Positions 13,633-21,596 of a stretch of 34,380 nt of DNA are shown piece after piece. Numbering within the stretch: the first letter of the stretch is position 1; each line of letters begins with the position of its first letter. Origin of the DNA: CAZMZF01 sp964570765. Its GTDB lineage: Bacteria > Zixibacteria > MSB-5A5 > RBG-16-43-9. The stretch lies in contig CAZMZF010000025.1 in NCBI GenBank assembly GCA_964570765.1, positions 1 through 34,380 on the forward strand. The letters are read 5' to 3'. Below the pieces are notes generated by a model. That model had not been told where the DNA came from and did not search any database. It worked only from the letters and a program-made list of their open reading frames with translations. The position numbers were made by a program, and so were the translations under genes.

Positions 13633-14601
13633 AGATGAATTATCAGCTTTCTCCTCTCCCAGATAGATATATCGGCTAATTAAAGGAACCCAATCGCTCC
13701 ATTTTTTGCCTATCCGGCTCTGACGATCCCGCGTAATGATCTCGGTGAATGCTCCAGCCTTGGCATCTATCTCGTCTGCATAGTATAGGATAATAGCTTC
13801 CAGGGTTTGAGGTACAACCGGTGAGGCAAACTCTAATTGACCCTGATGTGACAGTATCAGATGCCTGAGTTGTAAAGCCAATTCCTGAGGGAAATCTTCA
13901 ACTTTTCTTATTTTCTGCCTGATAATCTCATCCCCGGATACAATATGCCCTAAAAGCCTGCCTTCATCCGTGAAATCTATAAAACCAGTAATGGAATAAG
14001 TATAAATCTTACCTATATCGTGAAGCAATGCGCCAGTAATGAGTAAATCCCTGTCAACCAACTCATACAAATCCGCTGCCTTTTCGCAGAACTCCACCAC
14101 TTTTAAAGTATGCTCTAAAAGCCCGCCTAAATAGGAATGATGCCAGAGCTTTGCACCGGGTGCATACTTTAGTCTGTCGATTAACTTATTATCCTCTAAG
14201 ATTAAATCCATTAACCTTTTTAGATGAGGGTTAGTTATACTTTCTGATTTTCCCTTGAACTTTTCAAAGAGTACCTCTAAGGCTACCTGTGACCTAGGTA
14301 AAAAATCTAAAGGATCGCTCTCACCCTTCTTAACCTTTCTTAACTTCTCGATTTTTATCTCCAAACCATCTTTATAGGTTATAGCCATCCCTTTGATTTT
14401 AACTATATCCCCGGTTTCAGCCTCCGAATGAGCCTCTTCAGCCTTTTCCCACAGCACTGCGTCTATCCTACCAGTAGAGTCTCCTAACTCCAACTTTAGA
14501 TATTTCTGCCCATCATGTACTTTGAGCTCCTTTTTCCTCAGGACGAAGAAATCAACCACTTCGGTCCCGGGCTTCAAATCTTTGATCCAGATATTTTTCA
14601 T
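13582..14601 (-). CDS. YhaM-family 3'-5' exoribonuclease (OB-fold plus HD domain)
   Basis: A 339-residue nuclease of the YhaM/CBF1 type that trims RNA and single-stranded DNA from the 3' end. An OB-fold nucleic-acid-binding domain covers about residues 5-90 ('YLKLELGDSTGRIDAVLW'). The HD phosphohydrolase domain follows (about 145-300), with metal ligands visible in HHSYLGGLLEHT (His154/155, His164), LLHDIGK (His194-Asp195), 'LSHQGQLEFASPVVPQTLEA' and YYADEIDAK. The C-terminal about 14 residues (ADTAATSLPVRPTDP) are encoded by an intergenic hairpin repeat, so the natural end was probably earlier. The start ATG has GGATAGG upstream and a promoter-like site at 14625-14654. Confidence 0.88.
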   Translation of the reverse strand: MKNIWIKDLKPGTEVVDFFVLRKKELKVHDGQKYLKLELGDSTGRIDAVLWEKAEEAHSEAETGDIVKIKGMAITYKDGLEIKIEKLRKVKKGESDPLDFLPRSQVALEVLFEKFKGKSESITNPHLKRLMDLILEDNKLIDRLKYAPGAKLWHHSYLGGLLEHTLKVVEFCEKAADLYELVDRDLLITGALLHDIGKIYTYSITGFIDFTDEGRLLGHIVSGDEIIRQKIRKVEDFPQELALQLRHLILSHQGQLEFASPVVPQTLEAIILYYADEIDAKAGAFTEIITRDRQSRIGKKWSDWVPLISRYIYLGEEKADNSSEADTAATSLPVRPTDP

Positions 14602-14624
14602 AACCTATCCGCCGGAGGTGGATT

Positions 14625-14654
14625 AAAATACCAAAATCCTCAAACAAAAGTCAA
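14625..14654 (-). promoter_or_regulatory. Candidate promoter for the YhaM-like gene
   Basis: Read leftward, TTGACT (14654-14649) is followed after 18 bases by TATTTT (14630-14625), about 24 bases before the start codon. It is a reasonable sigma-70 match with a short leader. Confidence 0.4.
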
Positions 14655-14711
14655 GCAGAAAATAGTTGTTAAAAGAACTAATGGGGCTTATATTTAAAAA
14701 GTGAAACCAAA

Positions 14712-14880
14712 TTGCTCCCGGGCGGATGTCCTACGGATCATTCGGATTATCATCCGCCCATTCCCGGCTGGATGAGAATCCTGTGGATCCAAATGGACAT
14801 CCAGCTGGTAGGCGCAACCTTTAGGTTGCATAGAAATAGAATAAGGGTGAGAAAGCAGACCTAAAGTCTGCGGCTACCTG
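14712..14880. repeat. Array of intergenic hairpin repeats between divergent genes
   Basis: Several units lie in the gap between yhaM and the LptF-like gene. They are GGGCGGATG...CATCCGCCC, CTGGATG...CATCCAGCTGG followed by TAGG, GCAACCT-TTA-GGTTGC, and GCAGACCTAAAGTCTGCGGCTACC. They have the same GTAGG/CTACC ends as elsewhere. Apart from these and the promoter for yhaM, nothing else is seen in 14602-14939. Confidence 0.7.
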
Positions 14881-14939
14881 GATGATAACATATAGCCAGA
14901 GCCGTTGAAGAACAAAGTAGGGTGAGAGAGTTTAAATCT

Positions 14940-16313
14940 ATGCCCGTAATCTACCGCTATATTTTAAAAGAACATATCGGACCTTTTTTCTTTGGCCTGG
15001 CTACGATTACCTTTGTTTTGATTATGGATTTCCTTTTAGAGCTTATTAACCTGATCATAGGGAAAGGAGTAAGCCTTTTAACTGTATCGCAGGTTTTCGT
15101 TTTAAATTTAGCCTGGATGGTGGCTCTATCTATACCTATGGCGGTCTTTGTCTCCACCCTTATGGCTTTTGGAAGACTTTCACAGGATAACGAGATCACC
15201 GCTCTGAAATCCTCCGGAGTAAGCCTTTATCGAATCGTCTTTTTCCCTCTTATTTTCTCTTTTATCTTAGCTTTTGGCTTGATCCTTTTTAACGATAAAG
15301 TATTGCCTGAAGCTAACCATAAGGCACGGATACTTATGTCAGACATACATCAGAAAAAGCCAACTTTAAGCTTGAAAGAGAACCTTTTTATAGATGATAT
15401 CCCTGGTTATCATCTTTTGATCAAAAAAGTTAATCCGAAAACTAACGAGATCTCAGGGATTACCATTTATGAAAAAAAAGAAGGTCTTTTTCCTCGAACT
15501 ATCTTGGCCCAGAAAGGGAAAATAGAATTTTCCGAAGATAAAAACACATTGATTTTCCATCTGGAAAAAGGTGAAGTGCATGAGGTGGATGAAAAAGAGC
15601 CAGGACGTTATCAGCGGATAAGTTTTGAAAAACAGACACTTTATATTCCGGATGTGGGGAATAGATTTATCCAGACCAGCTCAGATTATCGAACTGACCG
15701 GGAGATGAACCTAAAGATGATGCTGGATCAGGTTAAGATGATAGAAAAGAACATGGAAATCGGAAAAGAAAATCTAAATAAGCTGTCGGAACGAAAAATA
15801 TCCGAGGTTTTTCAAAGTAGCACTCTTTCATCTTCAAATCCTACCTTTAAAACAGAAAAGGACTTATGGGCCTACATTTTTTTAACCAATCAGAAATTTT
15901 TTTACCAGCTTCAGATGGAAAATCAGAACCTCTCTTTTCAAATGAAAGATAAAAACTCATATTTAGTAGAGGTGCATAAGAAATATTCACTCCCCTTTGC
16001 CTGTGTGGTCTTCGTCTTGATTGGCGCCCCTTTAGGTATTATGGCTCGTCGGGGGAATATGGCAGTTGGACTGGGGCTATCCTTGGTTTTTTTCCTTTTG
16101 TACTGGGCTTTTCTTATCGGAGGTGAAGAGTTGGCTGATCGGATGTATATCCCGGCTTTCTGGGCAATGTGGTCTGCCAATATTCTTTTAGCTTTAGCTG
16201 GAGGTTACATCCTGATAAGATCAACCAAAGAAGCCACCTTTATCTCCTGGAAATGGACTGAGAAACTTATCCCGAAAAGATTTCGAAAAGTTGTGTTTGG
16301 GATTGATTCTTAA
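14940..16313 (+). CDS. LptF/LptG-family lipopolysaccharide export permease (enlarged)
   Basis: An inner-membrane permease of the YjgP/YjgQ family that, with LptB, pulls LPS from the membrane and feeds it to the periplasmic bridge. N-terminal spans ('IGPFFFGLATITFVLIMDFL' and 'LAWMVALSIPMAVFVSTLMA') and the conserved 'FGRLSQDNEITALKSSGVSL' are present. The beta-jellyroll follows, and C-terminal spans begin at 'VHKKYSLPFACVVFVLIGAP'. The 457 residues exceed the usual 350-360: an extra charged, helical stretch lies at about residues 253-343, between jellyroll and TM4. ATG at 14940 is preferred to GTG at 14922 because family members start M-x-x-I/L-x-R-Y; GGTGAGAGAG acts as ribosome-binding site. 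It pairs with the next gene. Confidence 0.9.
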   Translation: MPVIYRYILKEHIGPFFFGLATITFVLIMDFLLELINLIIGKGVSLLTVSQVFVLNLAWMVALSIPMAVFVSTLMAFGRLSQDNEITALKSSGVSLYRIVFFPLIFSFILAFGLILFNDKVLPEANHKARILMSDIHQKKPTLSLKENLFIDDIPGYHLLIKKVNPKTNEISGITIYEKKEGLFPRTILAQKGKIEFSEDKNTLIFHLEKGEVHEVDEKEPGRYQRISFEKQTLYIPDVGNRFIQTSSDYRTDREMNLKMMLDQVKMIEKNMEIGKENLNKLSERKISEVFQSSTLSSSNPTFKTEKDLWAYIFLTNQKFFYQLQMENQNLSFQMKDKNSYLVEVHKKYSLPFACVVFVLIGAPLGIMARRGNMAVGLGLSLVFFLLYWAFLIGGEELADRMYIPAFWAMWSANILLALAGGYILIRSTKEATFISWKWTEKLIPKRFRKVVFGIDS

Positions 16314-16366
16314 ATGAGAAAAAGTTTTGGAGTGCAAACCTTTAGGGAGTGTTGAAAAACCCACAC

Positions 16367-16466
16367 TGTCATTCTGAGGGAGTCCGCTTTTGGCGTGACG
16401 ACCGAAGAATCTCTTTTATTAATATGTAGATTCTTCATTCTGCCTTTGGCAGAACTCAGAATGACA
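16367..16466. mobile_element. MITE-like element with TGTCATTCTGAG termini
   Basis: A 100-base element has perfect 12-base terminal inverted repeats (TGTCATTCTGAG at 16367-16378 and CTCAGAATGACA at 16455-16466) and a nested inverted pair (GAAGAATCT at 16404-16412, AGATTCTTC at 16428-16436). It has no coding capacity. The terminus resembles the TGTCATTCTGAG...GAAGAATCT elements scattered in many environmental bacterial genomes. It lies between the two lpt permease genes and ends 18 bases before the second start codon. Confidence 0.8.
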
Positions 16467-16484
16467 CTCTAAAATACTTTCAAT

Positions 16485-17573
16485 ATGCAGATTTTAAATC
16501 GATACCTTTTAAAACAGTTCCTTTTAGTTCTTCTTTTTGCCCTTCTATCTTTCTGGATCATCTTCTTGATAGTTGATCTGGTGGAACATATCGATGTTTT
16601 CATAGATAGACAGGCAACTCCAAGTTCGGTCATAAGATATTACCTTTATTATTCCCCTTATATTTTAGTTCTGGTTTCCCCGATTGCTATGCTTTTATCT
16701 TCCCTTTTCTCCCTGGGTCTTTTAGCTCGACAGAATGAGCTTTTAGCTATGAAATCCTCAGGCATAAGTCTATACCGGATTCTCCTCCCTCTTTTAGGAT
16801 TAGCCTTGGGTATAAGTTTTTTAGTAATGCTGGCTGGAAATTTCTTAATCCCTTACACCAACCAGAAGAGCTTAAAAATCCGTGCCCGGGAAATAGAGAA
16901 AAAAAATAAAGGTATAGATGTCTCCTTCAATGATATCTATCTGCAGACTGAAAATCAACAGATCATTTATCTTAATCATTATAACAGCCAGAAAAAAGTT
17001 GGCAGCGGAGTATTGTTTCAGACCTTCGAGGGTAACCGCATAAAAGAAGAAATCCTTGCAGAAAAAATTGTCTGGCAGGATAACGGCTGGATATTTTTAA
17101 AGGGTAGTTACCGGATTTTCTCAGATTCCACTTCATCTTCTCCTGAAAAGTATGAACAGTTCGAACGTATTTTACGTCTGGATTTAAAGCTTACGCCAGA
17201 GGAATTAACCAAAGAGCAAAAACTACCAGAGGAAATGAGTTATAAGGAACTTAAAAGCTATGTCAGGTTAAAACAAAGGACCGGACAGGATACTGCTAAG
17301 GATAAGACCGACCTTTATATGAAGATTTCCTTCCCCTTAGCTAATCTTATCATAGTTTTATTCGGATGCACCCTGGCAACCAGCCCGCGCCGGTCCGGCT
17401 TAGCCTTAAGCTTTGCCATCAGTTTAGGGATAAGCTTTGTTTATTATACCTTCTTGAGACTGGGACAATCCTTTGGCTACTCACACAAACTCTCACCTCT
17501 ATTAGCCGCCTGGATATCCAATATTGTATTTGGGGTAATAGGGATAGTACTTTTAATCAAGGCGAAAAAGTAG
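16485..17573 (+). CDS. LptF/LptG-family lipopolysaccharide export permease
   Basis: The second LPS-export permease subunit, 362 residues, normal family length. It begins MQILNRYLLKQFLLVLLF, as expected for LptG/LptF. The cytoplasmic 'LGLLARQNELLAMKSSGISL' coupling segment and the first hydrophobic spans are followed by a periplasmic beta-rich domain (about residues 130-255). The C-terminal three spans start at 'YMKISFPLANLIIVLFGCTL'. Together with the preceding gene it would form the LptF-LptG heterodimer; no lptB or lptC lies in the window. Which of the two is F and which is G cannot be decided safely by eye. Its stop codon TAG is part of the first hairpin repeat downstream, so the repeat abuts the coding end. 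Confidence 0.93.
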   Translation: MQILNRYLLKQFLLVLLFALLSFWIIFLIVDLVEHIDVFIDRQATPSSVIRYYLYYSPYILVLVSPIAMLLSSLFSLGLLARQNELLAMKSSGISLYRILLPLLGLALGISFLVMLAGNFLIPYTNQKSLKIRAREIEKKNKGIDVSFNDIYLQTENQQIIYLNHYNSQKKVGSGVLFQTFEGNRIKEEILAEKIVWQDNGWIFLKGSYRIFSDSTSSSPEKYEQFERILRLDLKLTPEELTKEQKLPEEMSYKELKSYVRLKQRTGQDTAKDKTDLYMKISFPLANLIIVLFGCTLATSPRRSGLALSFAISLGISFVYYTFLRLGQSFGYSHKLSPLLAAWISNIVFGVIGIVLLIKAKK

Positions 17574-17922
17574 AGACGCATTGCCATGCGTCTTTACAAG
17601 GAATGTAGGGGCGAACCCCTCCTTCGACTTTGCCCTTCGGGTCTGAGTCTTCCTTCGACACTGAGTCTCAGGACGAAGTGCAGGGTCGAAGACTCAGGAC
17701 GGTGACAGTTCGATTTCTCTCACTGTCCCTGAGCAATGTCGAAGGGAGCTTGTCGAACCGCGTGTTCGCCCTATTTATTTGGGCAGGCACCCCGATAGGA
17801 TCGGGATTTCACTACGTTCAACAGGGGCCTCCCCCTACATGCTAAATCCTCTCCTTTTTAAGGAGAGGACAAAGGAGAGGTTATATTAAAAAATCGGGAG
17901 GGGATAAACCCCTCCCCTACAT
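17570..17922. repeat. Compound, apparently nested interspersed repeats
   Basis: From the lptG-like stop rightward: GTAGAGACGCA-TTGCCA-TGCGTCTTTAC (17570-17597); then a unit opened by GTAGGGGCGAAC (17605-17616) and closed by GTTCGCCCTA (17764-17773). Between its arms lies about 145 bases of a different repeat type rich in CTTCGAC/GTCGAAG and CTGAGTCT inverted pairs. GGGGCCTCCCCCTACA and GGGAGGGG-ATAAA-CCCCTCCC followed by CTACA (17896-17921) come next. The next 30 bases are an imperfect ATCCG tandem. An open frame through this region (17630-17845) is judged to be non-coding. It fills the whole gap between the convergent genes. Confidence 0.75.
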
Positions 17923-17964
17923 TTTATCCGATATCCGTCATCCGTTATCCGACATTGTCTTTTT

Positions 17965-19377
17965 CTATTTCAGTAACACCAACTTCTTCCCCTCTGAGAA
18001 ATCTCCAATTTTCAACTGGTAAAAATAAATCCCGGATGAAACCTCCTTTCCAGAATCATCCTTTCCATCCCACAACACAGACTTATAACCTGAAGATAAG
18101 TTCTCAGAAACCAAGGTTCTTATCTTTCTTCCCAGAAGGTCATAGATGGTTAGACTAACAAAACCAGACTGCGACAGAGTAAATTCTATCTTGGTGGATT
18201 GGTTAAATGGATTGGGATAGTTCTGAAATAAGGAATATCCTCTGGCTTTATTTTGTCTAATCTCCTCATCTTTCACGGCTACTGGCTCACTCCGAATTGC
18301 ACAACAAACAAAGAATGTATTCCCATCTCTCAATTTCAAATAAGCCATTGTAGGTTTACCCGCAGAGTCAAAATCCATTATTTTCCCATAATTATCAGGA
18401 TTATACACAGTAGTATCTATAAGTTCATAATGCCAGATGAATCCATCGTGATGATACGCTAGAAAAAGAGAGTCTCCGATCCAGGAACCAAACCTTTTTG
18501 GAGCCAAAGAAACCACAGCTCTATTGGTTAGGGGGTTCATGCATATTGTTAAAGCTGTCGCATCTAATCCACATAGTAACATTTTGTTCCAGCCTATTCC
18601 ATCCTGATAAGCATAAAACATAGAATCACCACACTCATAAACGAGATGAGGTTTATCATCTTTATCTAAAACAAAATCTGTGGAGATAACATTTGACAAA
18701 GGTGCCATATGAACATGGTCAACCGTGTCTGCTGACCAATCATAGCCATCCCAGTGCGATATCACAACCAACGAATCACCTAAAACATATAAAATCCATG
18801 GATAGTTCTGATTGTCGAAAAAAATAGAATGTTCACAGGTAATAGGATTATAAGTATCCAATGGTGAGCAAGATACATCCAAAATTTTGTCAACAGTCCA
18901 AACGCTATTAATTAATTTAAGCCAATACAAGACTTTCTTAGAGTTCGTGCAAGTTGAGATAGCAAGGGCATTCAAAGTATCTGAATTATCAAACGCAATT
19001 GCCCCACAAGAACCGACTGTATCAGGAAATGTCCATGTACTCCAAGTCACACCATTAAAACACTTTAGTTTTCTGCTATACTCAATACACGGATAACCGG
19101 TTTCTGTTACTGTCATGTGTGGGCTTACCCATCCTACAGTATCTAGATTATAGTATGTCCAGTTAGTCTTATTCCATAGAGCATACCGAAGTAAGCGATT
19201 ACTTGGTGGAGAATCAAGAGGATAATTATAGGTTATATGAATGAAATCTTTTGAGTCTATCTGCATTACAGGTCCTTGTAATGTCCCTGTGTCGACTACT
19301 GTAACGGTCCATGTCTGAGGCAATGCGTATGTAGACCATAGTAAAATCAGAAGAATAAAAATAATACCACTTTTCAC
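17965..19377 (-). CDS. Secreted protein with C-terminal type IX secretion (Por) sorting domain
   Basis: A 470-residue exported protein of unknown function. A signal peptide (MKSGIIFILLILLWSTYALP) is followed by about 350 residues of beta-rich repeats, each with an Asp-rich turn and an aromatic strand ('IDSKDFIHITYN', 'DKDDKPHLVYECGDS', 'FDSAGKPTMAYLK'), suggesting a beta-propeller. The last about 85 residues are a T9SS type A sorting domain ('YSLFQNYPNPFNQSTKIEF', 'LTIYDLLGRKIRTLV', 'SSGIYFYQLKIGDF'), cleaved during export through the outer membrane. The start is GTG at 19377 because AAAGGAGG lies five bases upstream; a TTG at 19410 has no such site. No other T9SS gene is seen here. It is convergent with the lptG-like gene. 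Confidence 0.88.
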   Translation of the reverse strand: MKSGIIFILLILLWSTYALPQTWTVTVVDTGTLQGPVMQIDSKDFIHITYNYPLDSPPSNRLLRYALWNKTNWTYYNLDTVGWVSPHMTVTETGYPCIEYSRKLKCFNGVTWSTWTFPDTVGSCGAIAFDNSDTLNALAISTCTNSKKVLYWLKLINSVWTVDKILDVSCSPLDTYNPITCEHSIFFDNQNYPWILYVLGDSLVVISHWDGYDWSADTVDHVHMAPLSNVISTDFVLDKDDKPHLVYECGDSMFYAYQDGIGWNKMLLCGLDATALTICMNPLTNRAVVSLAPKRFGSWIGDSLFLAYHHDGFIWHYELIDTTVYNPDNYGKIMDFDSAGKPTMAYLKLRDGNTFFVCCAIRSEPVAVKDEEIRQNKARGYSLFQNYPNPFNQSTKIEFTLSQSGFVSLTIYDLLGRKIRTLVSENLSSGYKSVLWDGKDDSGKEVSSGIYFYQLKIGDFSEGKKLVLLK

Positions 19378-19565
19378 TGATACCTCCTTTTTTAAGGTTA
19401 TAGTTTTCAATTTTGTGAGTTAATCAAGTGTTGTAATTGCTATAGCTAAGTATACCCCCCTCCAACTTTTTGTCAAGTATAAAATTTAGAATTTCATAAC
19501 TACATTTAGAAATAAGACTTACAGAACTAATTCAGCTCCGCTTGAAGATGTAAAAAACTAACTTC

Positions 19566-19802
19566 AAGACCTCTCCCTTAATCCCTCTCCCGTAGGGAGA
19601 GGGAAATAAATGCCTCACAGCAAATAGAACGGATTATGCAAATAAAAATTTACAGGACAGAACGCTGTTCTGTCCCTACAGAAAACGTAGAGACGCATAG
19701 CCATGCGTCTCTACAAAAGACAAAAACGCCCGATCCTACGGTGGCTACGCCAGACGTAGTCTCCGTTTATAGGACATTAAGGCCGGGCGTTACGTTTTTT
19801 TA
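19566..19802. repeat. Hairpin repeats and a long-range inverted repeat
   Basis: Elements present are a CCTCTCCC-type inverted pair (about 19566-19608), GGACAGAAC-GCT-GTTCTGTCC followed by CTACA (19655-19680), and a perfect 12-base-pair hairpin GTAGAGACGCAT-AGCC-ATGCGTCTCTAC (19687-19714). A longer structure follows with AACGCCCG (19725-19732) and CGGGCGTT (19784-19791) arms enclosing CCTACGGTGGCTACG, ending in a T-run that could terminate rightward transcripts. A TTTAAACYY low-complexity tract follows (19801-19838). Nothing else is recognised in 19378-19843. Confidence 0.75.
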
Positions 19803-19843
19803 ACCCTTAAACTTTTAAACCTTTAAACTCTTAAACTTGAATT

Positions 19844-21100
19844 TTACGTCCCCATTTCCCACGAAGCCAGGTATTTCTTCTGCTCCGGGGTTAATTTATC
19901 TATCTTTATCCCCATAGAATTTAATTTTAATCGGGCGATCTCTGAATCTATCTTCTCTGGCACCACATAGACTTTTTTCTGCAGACTCTTTCCGGATTTA
20001 ACCAGATATTCAGCTGAGAGCGCCTGATTGGCAAAGCTCATATCCATAACCACTGCCGGATGACCTTCAGCCGCAGAAAGATTGATCAGTCTGCCTTCAG
20101 CCAACAGATTTATCCTCTTCCCATTTTTCAAAGTATATTCATCCACAAACTCCCTCACTCTTCTTTTCTTTTTAGCCATCCTTTCAAGTGCTGGAATATC
20201 AATCTCCACGTTAAAATGCCCGGAGTTACAGACCACAGCATTATCTTTCATTATCCGGAAGTGCTCTGTTCGGATAACGTTTATATCCCCGGTTAGAGTG
20301 CAGAAAACATCCCCGATTTTAGCCGCCTCTGCCATAGGCATAACCCTGAACCCATCCATAGTGGCTTCAATTGCTTTCAGATAATCAACTTCAGTTACAA
20401 TCACATCCGCCCCCATCCCCTTGGCTTTAAGGGCAAATCCTCTACCACACCAGCCATAACCCGCTACCACAACTTTAGAGCCAGCTAAAAGGAAATTGGT
20501 AGCCCTTAAGATACCATCTATAGTCGATTGTCCGGTACCATAACGGTTATCAAAAAAATATTTAGTCTTGGAGTCGTTAACCGCAATAATCGGGTATCTT
20601 AAAACCCTATCCCTTTGCATACTCCTCAGACGAAGCACACCGGTTGTAGTCTCTTCAGTTCCACCGATGAGGTTTTTTATAAGTTCGGTCCTTTTTGAAT
20701 GAAGAGTAGAGACCAAGTCTGCTCCATCATCCATAGTTATATCCGGTTTAATATTTAAGGCAGAGTTAATATGCTGATAATAAACCTTGTTGTTCTCACC
20801 TTTAATAGCAAAAGTAGGAATTTTAAAATACTGAACTAAGGATGATGCCACATCGTCCTGAGTAGATAAGGGATTTGAAGCACAAAGAACCACTTCTGCT
20901 CCACCAGCTTTTAAAGTATCCATCAAATTAGCAGTCTCAGTAGTAACGTGCAAACAGGCAGAGATTTTAACCCCCCGCAGGGGTTTTTCTTTGGCAAACC
21001 TCTCTCGAATTAATCTCAATACCGGCATGTTCCTTTCGGACCACTCGATTCTCAGTTTCCCTTGTTTAGCTAATTTCAAATCCTTGATATCATACTTCAT
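19844..21100 (-). CDS. ahcY: Adenosylhomocysteinase (SAH hydrolase)
   Basis: Splits S-adenosylhomocysteine into adenosine and homocysteine with a bound NAD, clearing the product of SAM-dependent methylation. The 418 residues fit the shorter bacterial/archaeal form. Motifs are 'VKISACLHVTTETANLMDTL' and 'GAEVVLCASNPLSTQDDVA' (substrate domain), 'MDDGADLVSTLH', GGTEETTTGVLRL, 'DNRYGTGQSTIDGILRATN', the NAD-binding 'VVVAGYGWCGRGFALKAKG', and 'SGHFNVEID'. An AAGGAG eight bases before the ATG is clear. It lies in the same leftward run as metK, with a four-helix-bundle gene between them, so the SAM-cycle genes are physically linked. Confidence 0.96.
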   Translation of the reverse strand: MKYDIKDLKLAKQGKLRIEWSERNMPVLRLIRERFAKEKPLRGVKISACLHVTTETANLMDTLKAGGAEVVLCASNPLSTQDDVASSLVQYFKIPTFAIKGENNKVYYQHINSALNIKPDITMDDGADLVSTLHSKRTELIKNLIGGTEETTTGVLRLRSMQRDRVLRYPIIAVNDSKTKYFFDNRYGTGQSTIDGILRATNFLLAGSKVVVAGYGWCGRGFALKAKGMGADVIVTEVDYLKAIEATMDGFRVMPMAEAAKIGDVFCTLTGDINVIRTEHFRIMKDNAVVCNSGHFNVEIDIPALERMAKKKRRVREFVDEYTLKNGKRINLLAEGRLINLSAAEGHPAVVMDMSFANQALSAEYLVKSGKSLQKKVYVVPEKIDSEIARLKLNSMGIKIDKLTPEQKKYLASWEMGT

Positions 21101-21114
21101 TTTTGCTCCTTTTT

Positions 21115-21552
21115 TTAAGTAGATAGTCCGCCAGAGGCGGAGTAGACAGCATACAGGTAGTCACCTCTCCCCTGTCTACTGTCTACTTTTTGCTGTATGC
21201 TTCTTATCAATCCATAAAGCATCTTCCCTATTTCTTCGACTGAATCAATTAATTCATTGTTATTTAATATGTAGTTTAAATCTTTCGCTAGAATAAGATA
21301 GTATCGTAGCTCTTCAAGAGAACCCTGTGCAATATTGTAGAAATTGGATTTATCTTTTGGTGTTCGCTTTTTAAAACCTTCAGCTAAATTAGCCGGTATC
21401 GAAACCGCCGCTCCTCGCATCTGAGAAACCAATCCAAATTTTTCTTCTTTTGGAAAACCTCTTGTAAGATTATACACTTTTAATACCAGCCTGTGAGCCC
21501 TTCTCCAAACCTCTAGATCCTCAAACCTCTCCGCTCTCCCCTGCTTACTCAT
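21115..21552 (-). CDS. Four-helix-bundle protein (S23 / 23S rRNA intervening-sequence protein family)
   Basis: A 145-residue protein of the stand-alone S23/IVP family. 'FEDLEVWRRAHRLVLKVY' begins helix 1; 'FPKEEKFGLVSQMRGAAVSI' and PANLAEGFKKR are the family signature, followed by 'NFYNIAQGSLEELRYYLILA' and a fourth helix. The role is unknown; relatives occur in 23S rRNA intervening sequences, and the fold resembles the Avd accessory protein of diversity-generating retroelements. It lies between metK and ahcY. A 16-base perfect direct repeat (CTGTCTACTGTCTACT) occurs inside its 3' end (21172-21187) and upstream of its start (21577-21592). Its last about 12 residues (YAVYSASGGLST) read through repeat DNA with a CCGCC-AGA-GGCGG hairpin. 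This pattern suggests a mobile cargo gene. Confidence 0.87.
   Translation of the reverse strand: MSKQGRAERFEDLEVWRRAHRLVLKVYNLTRGFPKEEKFGLVSQMRGAAVSIPANLAEGFKKRTPKDKSNFYNIAQGSLEELRYYLILAKDLNYILNNNELIDSVEEIGKMLYGLIRSIQQKVDSRQGRGDYLYAVYSASGGLST
21172..21187. repeat. Direct repeat, left copy, at four-helix-bundle gene
   Basis: The 16-base sequence CTGTCTACTGTCTACT is identical to that at 21577-21592. This copy lies within the 3' coding end of the four-helix-bundle gene and is followed by TTTTTGCTGTATGC. Confidence 0.8.
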
Positions 21553-21560
21553 AGTCTTTT

Positions 21561-21592
21561 CCCTGTCTACTACATACTGTCTACTGTCTACT
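21561..21592. repeat. Direct repeat, right copy, with additional GTCTACTAC units
   Basis: CCTGTCTACTACATA followed by CTGTCTACTGTCTACT fills most of the gap between metK and the four-helix-bundle gene. On the leftward strand it is a GTAGACAGTA tandem. A related tract (TATCTACTACCTACTGTCTACT) follows the nucleotidyltransferase stop at about 22791-22812. Confidence 0.75.
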
Positions 21593-21596
21593 TATT

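Noticed and set aside
17630..17845. Open frame in the gap between the lptG-like and T9SS genes
   Set aside because: It consists entirely of nested hairpin repeats; the translation has no domain-like character.
21561..21592. CRISPR-like array of GTAGACAGTA units
   Set aside because: Units are about 10 bases with no unique spacers and no cas genes; this is a simple imperfect tandem repeat.
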